Shown here one piece after another: positions 44,456-53,451 of a stretch of DNA of 64,000 nucleotides (positions are counted from its first letter, which is position 1; every line of letters begins with the position of its first letter). The stretch is from Streptomyces laurentii (lineage in GTDB: Bacteria > Actinomycetota > Actinomycetes > Streptomycetales > Streptomycetaceae). Location: the NCBI GenBank assembly GCA_002355495.1, contig AP017424.1:5149501-5213500 (forward strand), written 5' to 3'. The notes beneath the pieces were generated by a model that was not told where the DNA came from, searched no databases, and saw only the letters and a list, made by a program, of their open reading frames with translations. Made by a program: the position numbers and the translations under genes.

Positions 44456-45841
44456 TCACTCCTCGGGCACGGCGAACCCCGGCAGCCACTCCTCCAGCTC
44501 GTCCCGCAGCCGCACCCGCGCGCCCAGCTGGCACAGCACCCCGATGGTGCTCAGCGTCACCCGGTGTATCAGCAGATACGACGGAGGCAGGTTCAGCTGC
44601 TTGCCCAACTGGTGGGCGGGGGAGCGAGGATCGGCGAGCCGGGCCGCCTGGGCGCGCAGCCAGCCGCGGCTGAAGCCGAACTCGTCCACCTGGGCCGGCT
44701 CGATGATCGGCTGCAGATACGCGAGCACCTCCTCCGGGTCGAGCGCGACGGACTCCTTCACGAAGCCCTCCGCGCGCAGCAGCTCGTAGACCGTCTCCGC
44801 CTCGTCCGTCAGGGCCATCCGCAGACAGACGCCGATCGTCTCCGGCAGGCCGCCCGGCAGCCGGTCCACCGTGCCGAAGTCCAGCACCCCGAGCCGCCAC
44901 GCCCCGATGTCCTCGCCGCCGTCGCCTTGCCCGTCCCCGTTCCCGGCCCCGTCCTCGGACGCGGGCCCCGGCAGCAGCCGGAAGTTGCCCGGGTGCGGGT
45001 CGGCGTGCAGCAGTCCGGTGCGCCCGGGCCCCGAGAACAGGAACCGCGCGAGCAGCTGCCCGGCCCGGTCGCGCTGCTCCGGCGTGCCCTCCGCGATCAC
45101 CTCCGACAGTGGCACCCCGTCCAGCCACTCGGTCACCAGGATCTGTTCCGACTGGTGCACCACGGCCGGCACCACCACGTGCGGATCGTCCGCGAACTCC
45201 TCCGCGTGCCGCTGCTGCGCGGCCGCCTCCAGGCCGTAGTCCAGCTCCTCGGCGACCCGGTCGCGCAGTTCCTTGATCAGCGGTTTGATGTCCATGCCGG
45301 GGATCAGCGGGCCGAGCAGCCGGGCGAACCGGCTCAGCTGGGTGAGATCCGAGAGCAGTGCCTCCCCGGCCCCCGGGTACTGCACCTTCACCGCGACCTC
45401 GCGGCCGTCCCGCCACACCGCCCGGTGCACCTGACCGATCGAGGCGGCCGCCGCCGGCTTGTCCTCGAACTCCAGGAACAGCTCGCGCCACTTCGGCCCC
45501 AGCCGCTCTTCGAGCACCGTGTGCACGGTCGCCGTCGGCATCGGCGGCGCCGCCTCCTGGAGCTTGGTGAGCGCCGCCCGGTAGGGTCCGGCGACCTCCT
45601 CGGGCAGCGCCGACTCGAAGACGGAGAGGGCCTGCCCGAGCTTCATGGCCCCTCCTTTCAACTGTCCCAAGGTCTTGAACAGTTGCTCGGCCGTGCGCTG
45701 CTGGAGCTCCCGCGCCACCAGCTCCGCGGACTTCCCGCCGATCCGCTTGCCGAGGCCCCAGGTCGCGCGCCCCGCGAAGCCGATCGGCAACGCGGCCAAC
45801 TTCGCGGTCCGGGTGACCGCCTTCCGGGGAAGATCAGACAT
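44456..45841 (-). CDS. ABC1/UbiB family atypical kinase
   Basis: A 461-residue ADCK/UbiB-type protein. The KxGQ motif (GAMKLGQ), VAVKVQYPG (ATP Lys), HADPHPGNF (catalytic loop) and LDFGTVDRL (metal-binding DFG) are all conserved. ATG 45841 follows GGAGGG. Members act as ATPases in lipid or quinone metabolism; streptomycetes make menaquinone, so that is a possible link. The gene lies next to whiB7 in mycobacteria too (Rv3197). Confidence 0.92.
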   Translation of the reverse strand: MSDLPRKAVTRTAKLAALPIGFAGRATWGLGKRIGGKSAELVARELQQRTAEQLFKTLGQLKGGAMKLGQALSVFESALPEEVAGPYRAALTKLQEAAPPMPTATVHTVLEERLGPKWRELFLEFEDKPAAAASIGQVHRAVWRDGREVAVKVQYPGAGEALLSDLTQLSRFARLLGPLIPGMDIKPLIKELRDRVAEELDYGLEAAAQQRHAEEFADDPHVVVPAVVHQSEQILVTEWLDGVPLSEVIAEGTPEQRDRAGQLLARFLFSGPGRTGLLHADPHPGNFRLLPGPASEDGAGNGDGQGDGGEDIGAWRLGVLDFGTVDRLPGGLPETIGVCLRMALTDEAETVYELLRAEGFVKESVALDPEEVLAYLQPIIEPAQVDEFGFSRGWLRAQAARLADPRSPAHQLGKQLNLPPSYLLIHRVTLSTIGVLCQLGARVRLRDELEEWLPGFAVPEE

Positions 45842-45881
45842 ACGCCCTCCAAGTCCCAGACTGCCGTGCCGCACGGGGCCG

Positions 45882-47054
45882 TTACCCCGCCATTGTGTCG
45901 TGCCCGTCCTCGACCGCCGAGGCATGTTCCCGTTCCGCCGCGGACCGCGCCCCGCACGGACACGCCGGGTGCGCCCGGACCGGCGCCGAGCGCCACTCCA
46001 GCAGCGGCAGCGACACCTCCCACCGTGCCCCGGTGCTCGACGGCAGATCCCCGTCCAGGAAGGCCAGGGCGTGCGCCGCCGCGAGCCCCGCGACCGCCGA
46101 CGCGAGCGCCACGTCGCACGCGGGCAGCGCGTGCGGCCGGCCCGAGCGCCACTGCGCCGGCAGCCGCGGCCACACCGGCTCCCGGTCGGCCCGCTCCTGC
46201 TGCGCGCACCCCGCGCAGGCCGTGCCGCCGGGCAGCACCAACGGGCCGACCACCCCCGTGGCCTCCAGCACCCCCGCGTACAGATGCGGCGTCCCGGTGG
46301 CCAGCCAGCGCTCCGCGGGCAGCGGATCCGGCACATACGCGCCGAGGCCGTCGCGCGGCGCGACCACGACGAGCGACCAGCCCGCCTCGCCGCCCTCGTC
46401 CCCCGTCACCCGGTCCGGCTCGCGGACCGTCCGGCCGCCCGGCGCCGACCGTCCCACCAGACGCCGCGCCGCCACGGCCCGCCGCTCGCCGACCGCCTCG
46501 GCCGGCAGCCCGCCCGGCGCGACCTCCCACGGGGCGACCGTGCCGGAGTCCGGTACCTCCACCCGGCCGACCCCCGCCGCCGACAGCAGCGCCGCCACCG
46601 CCGCGCCGACCCGTCCCGCGCCCCGCACCTGCACCCGCTGGGCCCGCCGCGCGGCCAGCGTCCGCGCCGCCCCGTCCGGCGCGTGGTGCACCACCGACAG
46701 CGAGGCCAGATCCGCCCGCACCGGATCCAGCTCCGGATCCGCCCGGCCCGCCGCCTCCGCCGACGCCCCCGCGCCCGGGGGCCCGCCCGGCGGACGTACC
46801 GACGCGTCCGCGATCAGCCCCGCCGCCGACAGCCGCCCGAGCAGCGCCTCCAGATGCCCGTCGGGGAGCCCGAGGGCCCGGGCCGCCGCGCGCAGCAGCT
46901 CCATCCCGCGCGTCCCGTCGAGCAGCCCGATCAGACTGCCGGTGGCCGGGTCCACCGGCCCCAGCACCACCGCGTGCGCGGGTGTCACCCCGAACTGCAC
47001 GTACCGCAGATTCCGCCAGGCGCGCCGCAGCGCCGGTTTCACCATCGGATGCAC
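45882..47054 (-). CDS. ThiF-like protein of unknown function
   Basis: A 390-residue protein with a degenerate ThiF/E1-type Rossmann region (RVQVRGAGRVGAAVAALLSAAGVG). A CAGC pair, a later Cys in PACDVA and CPCG near the end may hold zinc. The typical adenylating Arg and Asp motifs are poorly kept, so activity is doubtful. GTG 47054 follows a G-rich GGGGGGTGG; ATG 47045 is an alternative. It lies upstream of the ABC1 gene with a 40-base gap and probably shares its transcript. It resembles E1-like leader-binding proteins but with low certainty. Confidence 0.7.
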   Translation of the reverse strand: MHPMVKPALRRAWRNLRYVQFGVTPAHAVVLGPVDPATGSLIGLLDGTRGMELLRAAARALGLPDGHLEALLGRLSAAGLIADASVRPPGGPPGAGASAEAAGRADPELDPVRADLASLSVVHHAPDGAARTLAARRAQRVQVRGAGRVGAAVAALLSAAGVGRVEVPDSGTVAPWEVAPGGLPAEAVGERRAVAARRLVGRSAPGGRTVREPDRVTGDEGGEAGWSLVVVAPRDGLGAYVPDPLPAERWLATGTPHLYAGVLEATGVVGPLVLPGGTACAGCAQQERADREPVWPRLPAQWRSGRPHALPACDVALASAVAGLAAAHALAFLDGDLPSSTGARWEVSLPLLEWRSAPVRAHPACPCGARSAAEREHASAVEDGHDTMAG

Positions 47055-47213
47055 GATCCACCCCCCGTGTCGAAGCCCGCGCGTCCCACCGTGGACGCGC
47101 AAGGCCAGAGTGCCCCCGCGGCGCGAGCCGTGCGGAAAGTTGTCCACAGGCCGAGGCATTAATCATTCGAATGGTGCGGGACTCGCCGCCGCCCAGCCGG
47201 TAACGTCGGAGGC

Positions 47214-47789
47214 GTGCCCGTCGACCCACAGCCCAGCCTGACCAGCACAGCGCCCCGCGTTCCGGGGGCGAGCGCGGTGGAGGTCCGCCGCAGCTCCCGC
47301 CGCAGACGGACCGTCTCCGCCTACCGCGAGGGCGACCGCACCATCGTCCTCATCCCGGCCCGGATGTCGGAGGCGGAGGAGCGCCGCTGGGTCACCGTCA
47401 TGCTGGACAAGCTGGCGGCCCAGGAGAGCAAGAGCGTCCTCGGCGACCGGGAGCTGACCGAGCGCGCCGAGCGGCTGTCCGGCCAGTACTTCGGTGGCCA
47501 GGCCCGCCCCGCCTCCGTCCGCTGGGTCACCAACCAGAACACCCGCTGGGGCTCCTGCACCCCCTCCGAGGGCAGCATCCGGCTGTCCCACCGGCTCCAG
47601 GGCATGCCCGAGTACGTCGTCGACTACGTGCTCTGCCACGAGCTCGCCCATCTGCTCGTGCCGGGCCACGGCCCCGATTTCTGGCGGCTCCTGGACGCCT
47701 ACCCCCGCACCGAGCGGGCCCGCGGCTATCTGGAGGGCGTGGCCGAGGCCGCCCGGCTGCCGCAACTGCCGGGTGCCCGCGAGGAGTGA
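47214..47789 (+). CDS. YgjP-like (DUF45) metallopeptidase
   Basis: A 191-residue zinc peptidase-like protein. The motif CHELAHLLVPGHGPDFW gives H142, E143, H146 and H152, the YgjP/SprT arrangement. WVTNQNTRWGSCTP is the family's other hallmark. An Arg-rich SSRRRRTVS stretch lies near the N-terminus. GTG 47214 follows GGAGGC. Substrate unknown. Confidence 0.9.
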   Translation: MPVDPQPSLTSTAPRVPGASAVEVRRSSRRRRTVSAYREGDRTIVLIPARMSEAEERRWVTVMLDKLAAQESKSVLGDRELTERAERLSGQYFGGQARPASVRWVTNQNTRWGSCTPSEGSIRLSHRLQGMPEYVVDYVLCHELAHLLVPGHGPDFWRLLDAYPRTERARGYLEGVAEAARLPQLPGAREE

Positions 47790-47903
47790 CGGCGGCATGC
47801 GTCGATTTCGTACCAGACCGCTGCCGCCCTGCCCGGATGTCACGGCAAGCCGTTAGCCTGGCGCGACGCATTCGCTCTTCTGGACGGGGGACGGTCGTCG
47901 CAT

Positions 47904-49565
47904 ATGGCCAGGGAATTCCAACGCGGCCACAAGGCCAAGATCAGTGATCTGACGGCGGGCACGGATCTGTACGTGGGCGTGCGGATCGCGGCGCCTGGCC
48001 TGACCTTCGACATCAGCTGCTTCGGGCTGGACGCGGACGAGCGGCTCTCGGACGACCGCTACTTCGTGTTCTTCAACCAGCCGAAGTCGCCGGAGGAGTC
48101 GATTCAGCTCCTCGGCGCGCAGGCCGGCGACACCGAGTCCTTCCGGGTGACCCTGGACCGGATCCCGGCGCGGATCCAGAAGCTGTCCTTCACCGCCACC
48201 ATCGACGGTGCCGGGCAGATGTCGCAGGTCGGCCCCGGCTGGATCCGGATCGTCGCGGGCGGCGAAGAGGTCGCCCGCTACGCCTTCACCGGTGCGGAGT
48301 TCTCCACCGAGCGCGCGGTCATGCTCGGCGACTTCTATCTGAAGGACGTCTGGCGCTTCGCCGCCGTCGGCCAGGGCTTCGACGGCGGTCTGGCCGCGCT
48401 CCTGAAGAACTTCGGCGGCGAGGTCGCCGAAGAGGAGCCCGCCGCGCCGCAGGCCGCGGCCCCGGCCCCCGGTTTCGCCCCGCCGGCCTTCGGCGCGCCC
48501 GCCGCACCGGCCCCGGCTCCCGCCCCGGCTCCCGCACCGGCCCCGGCTCCCGCGCCCGCCTTCGGTGCCCCGCCGGCCCCGGCGCCCACTCCGGTGCCGC
48601 CCGCCCCGATGCATAACGCGCCGACGATGGTCGCGCCCCTGGCACCCCAGCCCGCGGCCCCCGCCCCGGCCCCCGCACCGGCTCCGGCTCCCGCGCCCGG
48701 TGCGTACGGCCAGCCGCCGATGCCCCAGTCCTTCGGCCAGCCGCAGCCCCCGGCCTTCGGCCACGCGCCCGGCGCGACCCCGCCGCCCGGCGCGCCCGCC
48801 TACGGGCAGCCCGCCCCGGCCCCGTACGGTCAGCCGCAGTTCGGCCAGGTCCCACCGCAGCCCTCGTACGGCGGCGGTGTGCCGCAGGGCGCCCCGGCCG
48901 CCGGCGCCGGGCTCGCCGCCGCGCTCGCGCCGTACAAGGAAGCCGCCACCGGCGCCCGCTGGACCCCGCAGAACCAGCAGCTCATGCGGGTCGACCTGGC
49001 CATGGGCGGCAACCCCGTGCTGGCCCGGCAGGGCTCCATGGTCATGTACCAGGGCAAGGTCGATTTCTCCTACAAGGGCGCCGGCTTCGCCGGCCGCATC
49101 GTGGGCAACGCCACCGGCCAGGAGATGCAGCTGATGCGCTGCACCGGACGCGGCCAGGTCTTCCTCGCCGAGAACGGTGCCCATCTGCACCCGATCGAGC
49201 TCCAGGGCGACGGCATCTGCGTCTCCGCCGAGAACGTGCTCGCCTTCGACGAGTCGCTCCAATACGAGGTGCGCCGTATCGAGGGCCACGGCATCCCCGG
49301 CGGCGCCCTGTTCACGATGCTGTTCCAGGGCACCGGCACCGTCGTGGTGAAGACCCACGGTGTCCCCGTCGTGCTGCCCGTCACCCCGACCACCTTCGCC
49401 GACTGCAACGCCGTCGTCGCCTGGTCGGCCGCGTCCCAGGTCATCCTCTCCAGCCAGGTCCGGCTGCGCCGCAACGCCTACCCGGGCCACAGCGGGGAGA
49501 CCGTGAACCTCCAGTTCCGGGGCGCCCCCGGCAACTTCATCGTCGTCCAGCCCTACGAGGTCTGA
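47904..49565 (+). CDS. TerD-AIM24 fusion protein
   Basis: A 553-residue protein. Residues 1-175 are a TerD-type calcium-binding stress domain (FDISCFGLDADERLSDDRYF). Residues ~178-345 are a Pro/Ala-rich linker with PAPAPA runs and FGQPQ/YGQP repeats. Residues ~350-553 are an AIM24 (DUF124) beta-solenoid-like domain. The ATG at 47904 has only a distant G-rich ribosome site. It starts a run of three AIM24 genes. TerD proteins respond to tellurite and membrane stress; AIM24 function in bacteria is unclear. Confidence 0.9.
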   Translation: MAREFQRGHKAKISDLTAGTDLYVGVRIAAPGLTFDISCFGLDADERLSDDRYFVFFNQPKSPEESIQLLGAQAGDTESFRVTLDRIPARIQKLSFTATIDGAGQMSQVGPGWIRIVAGGEEVARYAFTGAEFSTERAVMLGDFYLKDVWRFAAVGQGFDGGLAALLKNFGGEVAEEEPAAPQAAAPAPGFAPPAFGAPAAPAPAPAPAPAPAPAPAPAFGAPPAPAPTPVPPAPMHNAPTMVAPLAPQPAAPAPAPAPAPAPAPGAYGQPPMPQSFGQPQPPAFGHAPGATPPPGAPAYGQPAPAPYGQPQFGQVPPQPSYGGGVPQGAPAAGAGLAAALAPYKEAATGARWTPQNQQLMRVDLAMGGNPVLARQGSMVMYQGKVDFSYKGAGFAGRIVGNATGQEMQLMRCTGRGQVFLAENGAHLHPIELQGDGICVSAENVLAFDESLQYEVRRIEGHGIPGGALFTMLFQGTGTVVVKTHGVPVVLPVTPTTFADCNAVVAWSAASQVILSSQVRLRRNAYPGHSGETVNLQFRGAPGNFIVVQPYEV

Positions 49566-49578
49566 GGGAGCCCGGAAC

Positions 49579-50259
49579 ATGAACCAGCAACTCGCGGGCT
49601 TCGCCCCGACCCCCGTCACCGCGCGCATGGAGAACCACGGCACCGCCATGCTCAAGGTCGCCATGGCCACCGGCCAGGACCTGTACGCGCGCACCGGCTC
49701 GATGGTCGCCTACGAGGGCTTCGTCTCCTACGAGCCGAACCCGCCGGCCCTCCGCCAGCACGCCAAGGAGTGGCTGACCGGCGAGAGCGCGCCGATCATG
49801 AAGTGCACCGGCGACGGACTGCTCTACCTCGCCGACTACGGCGCCGACGTCGTCGTCATCAACCTGAACAACGACTCCCTGTCGGTCAACGGCAGCAACC
49901 TGCTCGCCTTCGACGCGCACCTCCAGTGGGGCGTCGAGCGGGTCAAGGGCCTGGCGAAGTTCGCCGGCCAGGGCATGTTCAACGTCCAGATCGCCGGCAC
50001 CGGCTGGGTCGCCCTCACCTCGCGCGGCACGCCGGTCGTCGTCGACTGCGGCCGGGGCGAGGACGAGACGTACGTCGACCCCGACGCGCTCGTCGCCTGG
50101 TCGCCCACGCTCAAGGTGAAGGGCAAGCGCAGTTTCAAGGCCGGCTCCCTCATCGGGCGCGGCAGCGGGGAGGCCTACCAGATGGCCTTCTCGGGCCAGG
50201 GCATCGTCGTCGTACAGCCGAGTGAGGACAGCTCCGACCGCCTGCGGGTCCGGGGCTGA
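49579..50259 (+). CDS. AIM24 family protein
   Basis: A 226-residue AIM24/DUF124 protein with the repeated Gly-rich turns of the family (GTGWVALTSRGTPVVVDCG, FSGQGIVVVQPSE). ATG 49579 lies 13 bases after the upstream stop, with GGGAG before it, so it is in one operon with the TerD-AIM24 gene. No signal peptide or membrane helix is evident. Confidence 0.9.
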   Translation: MNQQLAGFAPTPVTARMENHGTAMLKVAMATGQDLYARTGSMVAYEGFVSYEPNPPALRQHAKEWLTGESAPIMKCTGDGLLYLADYGADVVVINLNNDSLSVNGSNLLAFDAHLQWGVERVKGLAKFAGQGMFNVQIAGTGWVALTSRGTPVVVDCGRGEDETYVDPDALVAWSPTLKVKGKRSFKAGSLIGRGSGEAYQMAFSGQGIVVVQPSEDSSDRLRVRG

Positions 50260-50278
50260 GGGGGAGCGAGAACACATC

Positions 50279-51034
50279 ATGCAGAGCCCGCTTTTCAACC
50301 ACGCAGAGCAGCAGAGCCAGGAACGCTACGTCGTGCAGAACCCGCAGCTGCTGCGGGTCTCCCTGGCCGGCCAGGACGACATCCTCGCCCGCAAGGGCGC
50401 GATGGTCGCCTACCAGGGCCTCGTCGACTTCGACGGCGAGTACCAGTCCTCGAACCAGCGCCGGACCCGTTCCCGCACCGGCGAGGGCCTCGACCTGATG
50501 CGCTGCTCCGGGCAGGGCACGGTCTACTTCGCCAACCTCGCGCAGTACATCCATGTCGTGGACGTCGACCAGGACGGCATGACCGTCGACAGCGCCTACG
50601 TCCTCGCCCTGGACTCGACGCTGCACACCGAGGTCATCGCCGTGGACAGCCAGTACGGGGTCTCCGGCACCGGCAAGTACCAGCTGAACATCACCGGCCG
50701 CGGCAAGGTCGCCCTGATGACCTCTGGGCAGCCGCTGATGATGCAGGTCACCCCGGACAAGTACGTGAGCGCCGACGCCGACGCGATCGTCGCCTGGTCC
50801 GGCGGTCTGCGGGTGCAGATGCAGGCCCAGACGCACAACGCCTCGGTCCGCCGCCGGCGCGGCGACACCGGCGAGGGCTGGGAGCTCAGCTTCCTCGGCA
50901 CGGGCTTCGCCCTGGTGCAGCCCAGCGAGGTGATGCCTCCGCAGAACGCCGCCATCGGGCAGGGCATCGCCGCCCAGTACGGCGTCGGCGGGAACGGCGC
51001 GCACGGCCAGAACCAGGGCAACGTCTGGAGCTGA
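50279..51034 (+). CDS. AIM24 family protein
   Basis: A 251-residue paralogue of the preceding gene. It has a LARKGAMVAYQG start of the domain, GRGKVALMTSGQPLM and SFLGTGFALVQPSE, plus a Gly/Asn/Gln-rich tail. ATG 50279 follows 19 bases after the upstream stop. With the two preceding genes it gives three AIM24 domains in a row, which suggests a hetero-oligomer. Confidence 0.9.
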   Translation: MQSPLFNHAEQQSQERYVVQNPQLLRVSLAGQDDILARKGAMVAYQGLVDFDGEYQSSNQRRTRSRTGEGLDLMRCSGQGTVYFANLAQYIHVVDVDQDGMTVDSAYVLALDSTLHTEVIAVDSQYGVSGTGKYQLNITGRGKVALMTSGQPLMMQVTPDKYVSADADAIVAWSGGLRVQMQAQTHNASVRRRRGDTGEGWELSFLGTGFALVQPSEVMPPQNAAIGQGIAAQYGVGGNGAHGQNQGNVWS

Positions 51035-51061
51035 CGCGTCCGCGCGCGAAGAGACACACGT

Positions 51062-51093
51062 AAGGGGCGGCCTCCCAAGGGAGACCGCCCCTT
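51062..51093. terminator. bidirectional terminator
   Basis: A stem AAGGGGCGGCCTCCC with GGGAGACCGCCCCTT (one mismatch) followed by T's, between the convergent AIM24 and Nudix genes. Confidence 0.85.
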
Positions 51094-51172
51094 TTACCGC
51101 TGACCGCTCGCGTGGCCGGTCACATGCCGTCCGCCACGCGTCCGCTACGGGTCGTCCGCTCCGCGTCGTCCG

Positions 51173-51706
51173 TTACGCGCGTGCCGCGAGCCGGGCCCGG
51201 GTCCGCTCCACCAGGCGCACCACCGAGGCGTCCGCCACGTCCGCGACCTCGTCGTAGCCGAACCAGCGCACGTCCAGCGACTCGTCGCTGACCGTCGCCG
51301 CGGCCCCGGCCGGGGCGAGCGCCGCGTACTGCACGTCCAGGTGCCACTGGCACGCGTTCGGGATCGGATGCCGGTCGAGCCGCACCGGGCCGCCCGGCAG
51401 CAGCGTCAGATCGGCGATGCCGGACTCCTCGGTCGCCTCGCGCAGCGCCGCCGCCGCGACCGTCGCGTCGCCCGGCTCGCAGTGGCCGCCCATCTGGAGC
51501 CACATGTTCAGCTTCCGGTGCAGCGTCAGCAGCACCTGGCCCCGCGAGGGATCGATCACCAGCGCGCTGGCCGTCACGTGCCCGGCCGGGCACGGCTTGT
51601 ACATGCCGTCCGGGTGCTCGGCGAGGTGCGCCAGATAGACATCGCGAAGCTCCGGCTGGTCCTCGTACTCCTTGAGCACGAGGACCGCGTCGTCGTACAG
51701 GCTCAC
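51173..51706 (-). CDS. Nudix hydrolase
   Basis: A 177-residue Nudix protein with the box GHCEPGDATVAAAALREA onward, ending TEESG. The start is GTG 51706, which overlaps the stop of the upstream metalloprotease-like gene by 4 bases, so they are co-translated. The nucleoside diphosphate substrate is unknown. Confidence 0.9.
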   Translation of the reverse strand: MSLYDDAVLVLKEYEDQPELRDVYLAHLAEHPDGMYKPCPAGHVTASALVIDPSRGQVLLTLHRKLNMWLQMGGHCEPGDATVAAAALREATEESGIADLTLLPGGPVRLDRHPIPNACQWHLDVQYAALAPAGAAATVSDESLDVRWFGYDEVADVADASVVRLVERTRARLAARA

Positions 51707-53172
51707 TTCTCGGTGTCGTCCTTGCCTTCGCCCCGCTCGTCGCCTTCGGTACGGCCCGGGGCATCGCCCTTCGCCGCCTCGCCCAGCATCTTGTCCAGCT
51801 CGGAGAAGTCCGGCTGCTCGCTGTGGACGAAGCCGTCCGGGTCGTCCAGGTCGGTCGCCGTCGGCAGCATGTCCGGGTGTTCCCAGAGGCCGTCGCGTCC
51901 GTCCATGCCGCGCGCGTCGGTGAGCGAGGCCCACAGGCGCGAGGCGTCCCGCAGCCGGCGCGGGCGCAGCTGGAGACCGATCAGGGTGGCGAAGGTCTGC
52001 TCGGCGGGGCCACCGGTCGCCCGGCGTCGGCGCAGCGTCTCGCGCAGCGCGTCCGCCGAGGTCAGCCGGGCCTTCGCGGCCTCGTGCACGACCGCGTCCA
52101 CCCAGCCCTCGACGAGCGCGAGCGCCGTCTCCAGGCGGGCCAGGGCCGCCTTCTGCTCGGCGGTGTCCTCCGGCTGGAACATGCCCTGCTGGAGCGCTTC
52201 CTGAAGCTGCTCGGGGTGCGACGGGTCGAGCTGGCCCACCGCCTCCTCCAGCTTGGAGGTGTCGACCTTGATGCCGCGGGCGTAGCCCTCGACCGCGCCG
52301 AACAAGTGCGAGCGCAGCCACGGCACGTGCGCGAAGAGCCGCTGGTGGGCGGCCTCGCGCAGGGCCAGGTACAGCCGGACCTCGTCCGAGGGGACGCCCA
52401 GGTCCTTGCCGAAGGCCGCGATGTTCAGCGGCAGCAGCGCCGCGCGCCCGGCCGGGCCGAGCGGCAGACCGACATCCGTCGAGCCGACGACCTCGCCCGC
52501 GAGCACGCCCACGGCCTGGCCGATCTGCTGGCCGAACATGGCGCCTCCCATGGAGCGCATCATGCCGATCAGCGGGCCCGCCATGGCCTGCATCTCCTGC
52601 GGCAGCACCTCGCCCATCGCCGCGCCGACCCGCTCGGCGACCGGGTCGACCAGCTGCTTCCAGGCCGGCAGGGTCGCCTCGACCCACTCGGCGCGGCTCC
52701 ACGCCACGGCCGTGTTCGCCCCGGACGGCAGCGAGGTCACCTGGTCCAGCCACAGGTCGGCCAGCCGCACGGCCTCCTCGACCGCGGCCTTCTCGGCCGG
52801 GCCGACGCTCTCGTCCTTGGTGCCGTCGGAGGTGCCCTGCGCGACGACCTGGCGCGCGATCTGCTTCGCCATGTCCCAGTTGACCGGGCCGCCCTCGTAG
52901 CTGAGCATCTGGCCCAGCTGCTGGAAGGCCGCGCCCAGGTCCTGCGGGTTCAGCGAGCCGAACATCGCGGCGAACGGGTTGTCCGCGTCGCCCTGGCCGG
53001 CACCGCCCATGCCCGGCAGGCCGCCGAAGCCGAACGGGTTCGCCCCGAACGGATTGCCGCCGCCCTGGCCACCGGACCCCTGGCCACCTCCGGCGGGGTC
53101 CTTCTTCTTGCCTTCGTCGCCGTTCTCCGGCTCCTCCGGCGGAAGGCCGAATCCGAATGGGGTGTCACTCAC
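51703..53172 (-). CDS. DUF2342 zinc-metalloprotease-like protein
   Basis: A 489-residue protein of the DUF2342 family (Rv3195-like). The N-terminus is Gly/Pro/Phe-rich with NPFG repeats and probably disordered. The core has REAAHQRLF, a possible zinc/catalytic motif, and VEGWVDAVVHEAA further on. The acidic C-terminus ends in DDTEK. GTG 53172 follows GAGGAAAC. Peptidase activity is only suggested by the family name. Confidence 0.88.
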   Translation of the reverse strand: MSDTPFGFGLPPEEPENGDEGKKKDPAGGGQGSGGQGGGNPFGANPFGFGGLPGMGGAGQGDADNPFAAMFGSLNPQDLGAAFQQLGQMLSYEGGPVNWDMAKQIARQVVAQGTSDGTKDESVGPAEKAAVEEAVRLADLWLDQVTSLPSGANTAVAWSRAEWVEATLPAWKQLVDPVAERVGAAMGEVLPQEMQAMAGPLIGMMRSMGGAMFGQQIGQAVGVLAGEVVGSTDVGLPLGPAGRAALLPLNIAAFGKDLGVPSDEVRLYLALREAAHQRLFAHVPWLRSHLFGAVEGYARGIKVDTSKLEEAVGQLDPSHPEQLQEALQQGMFQPEDTAEQKAALARLETALALVEGWVDAVVHEAAKARLTSADALRETLRRRRATGGPAEQTFATLIGLQLRPRRLRDASRLWASLTDARGMDGRDGLWEHPDMLPTATDLDDPDGFVHSEQPDFSELDKMLGEAAKGDAPGRTEGDERGEGKDDTEK

Positions 53173-53193
53173 AGGTTTCCTCGGCTCGTAAGG

Positions 53194-53214
53194 CCACCGG
53201 CTTCCTGCCGGTGG
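53194..53214 (-). promoter_or_regulatory. leader stem-loop upstream of the DUF2342 gene
   Basis: CCACCGGC-TTCCT-GCCGGTGG forms a perfect 8-bp stem 22 bases upstream of the GTG start. It is a candidate RNA element in the leader; no known class is recognised. Confidence 0.35.
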
Positions 53215-53451
53215 CGGGCTCTCGGCTTGGCTCGCCTCCCCGACTCCACACCACCAAGCGTAGGCGGTGGTGGCCCGGCCGGGCCGGGCTCGCCGGGCAC
53301 GCCGGGCTCGTCGGACCGGCGAACCACCGCGACATCCGCACCGGATCAGGGCTCGGTGCTCCGCCGGGCCGGGGCCTGGGGCAGGATGGACGCCACCTGG
53401 TACGCACACGTCATACGCGTACGTACTGAAGACAACCGCTGGAGACGCCCG

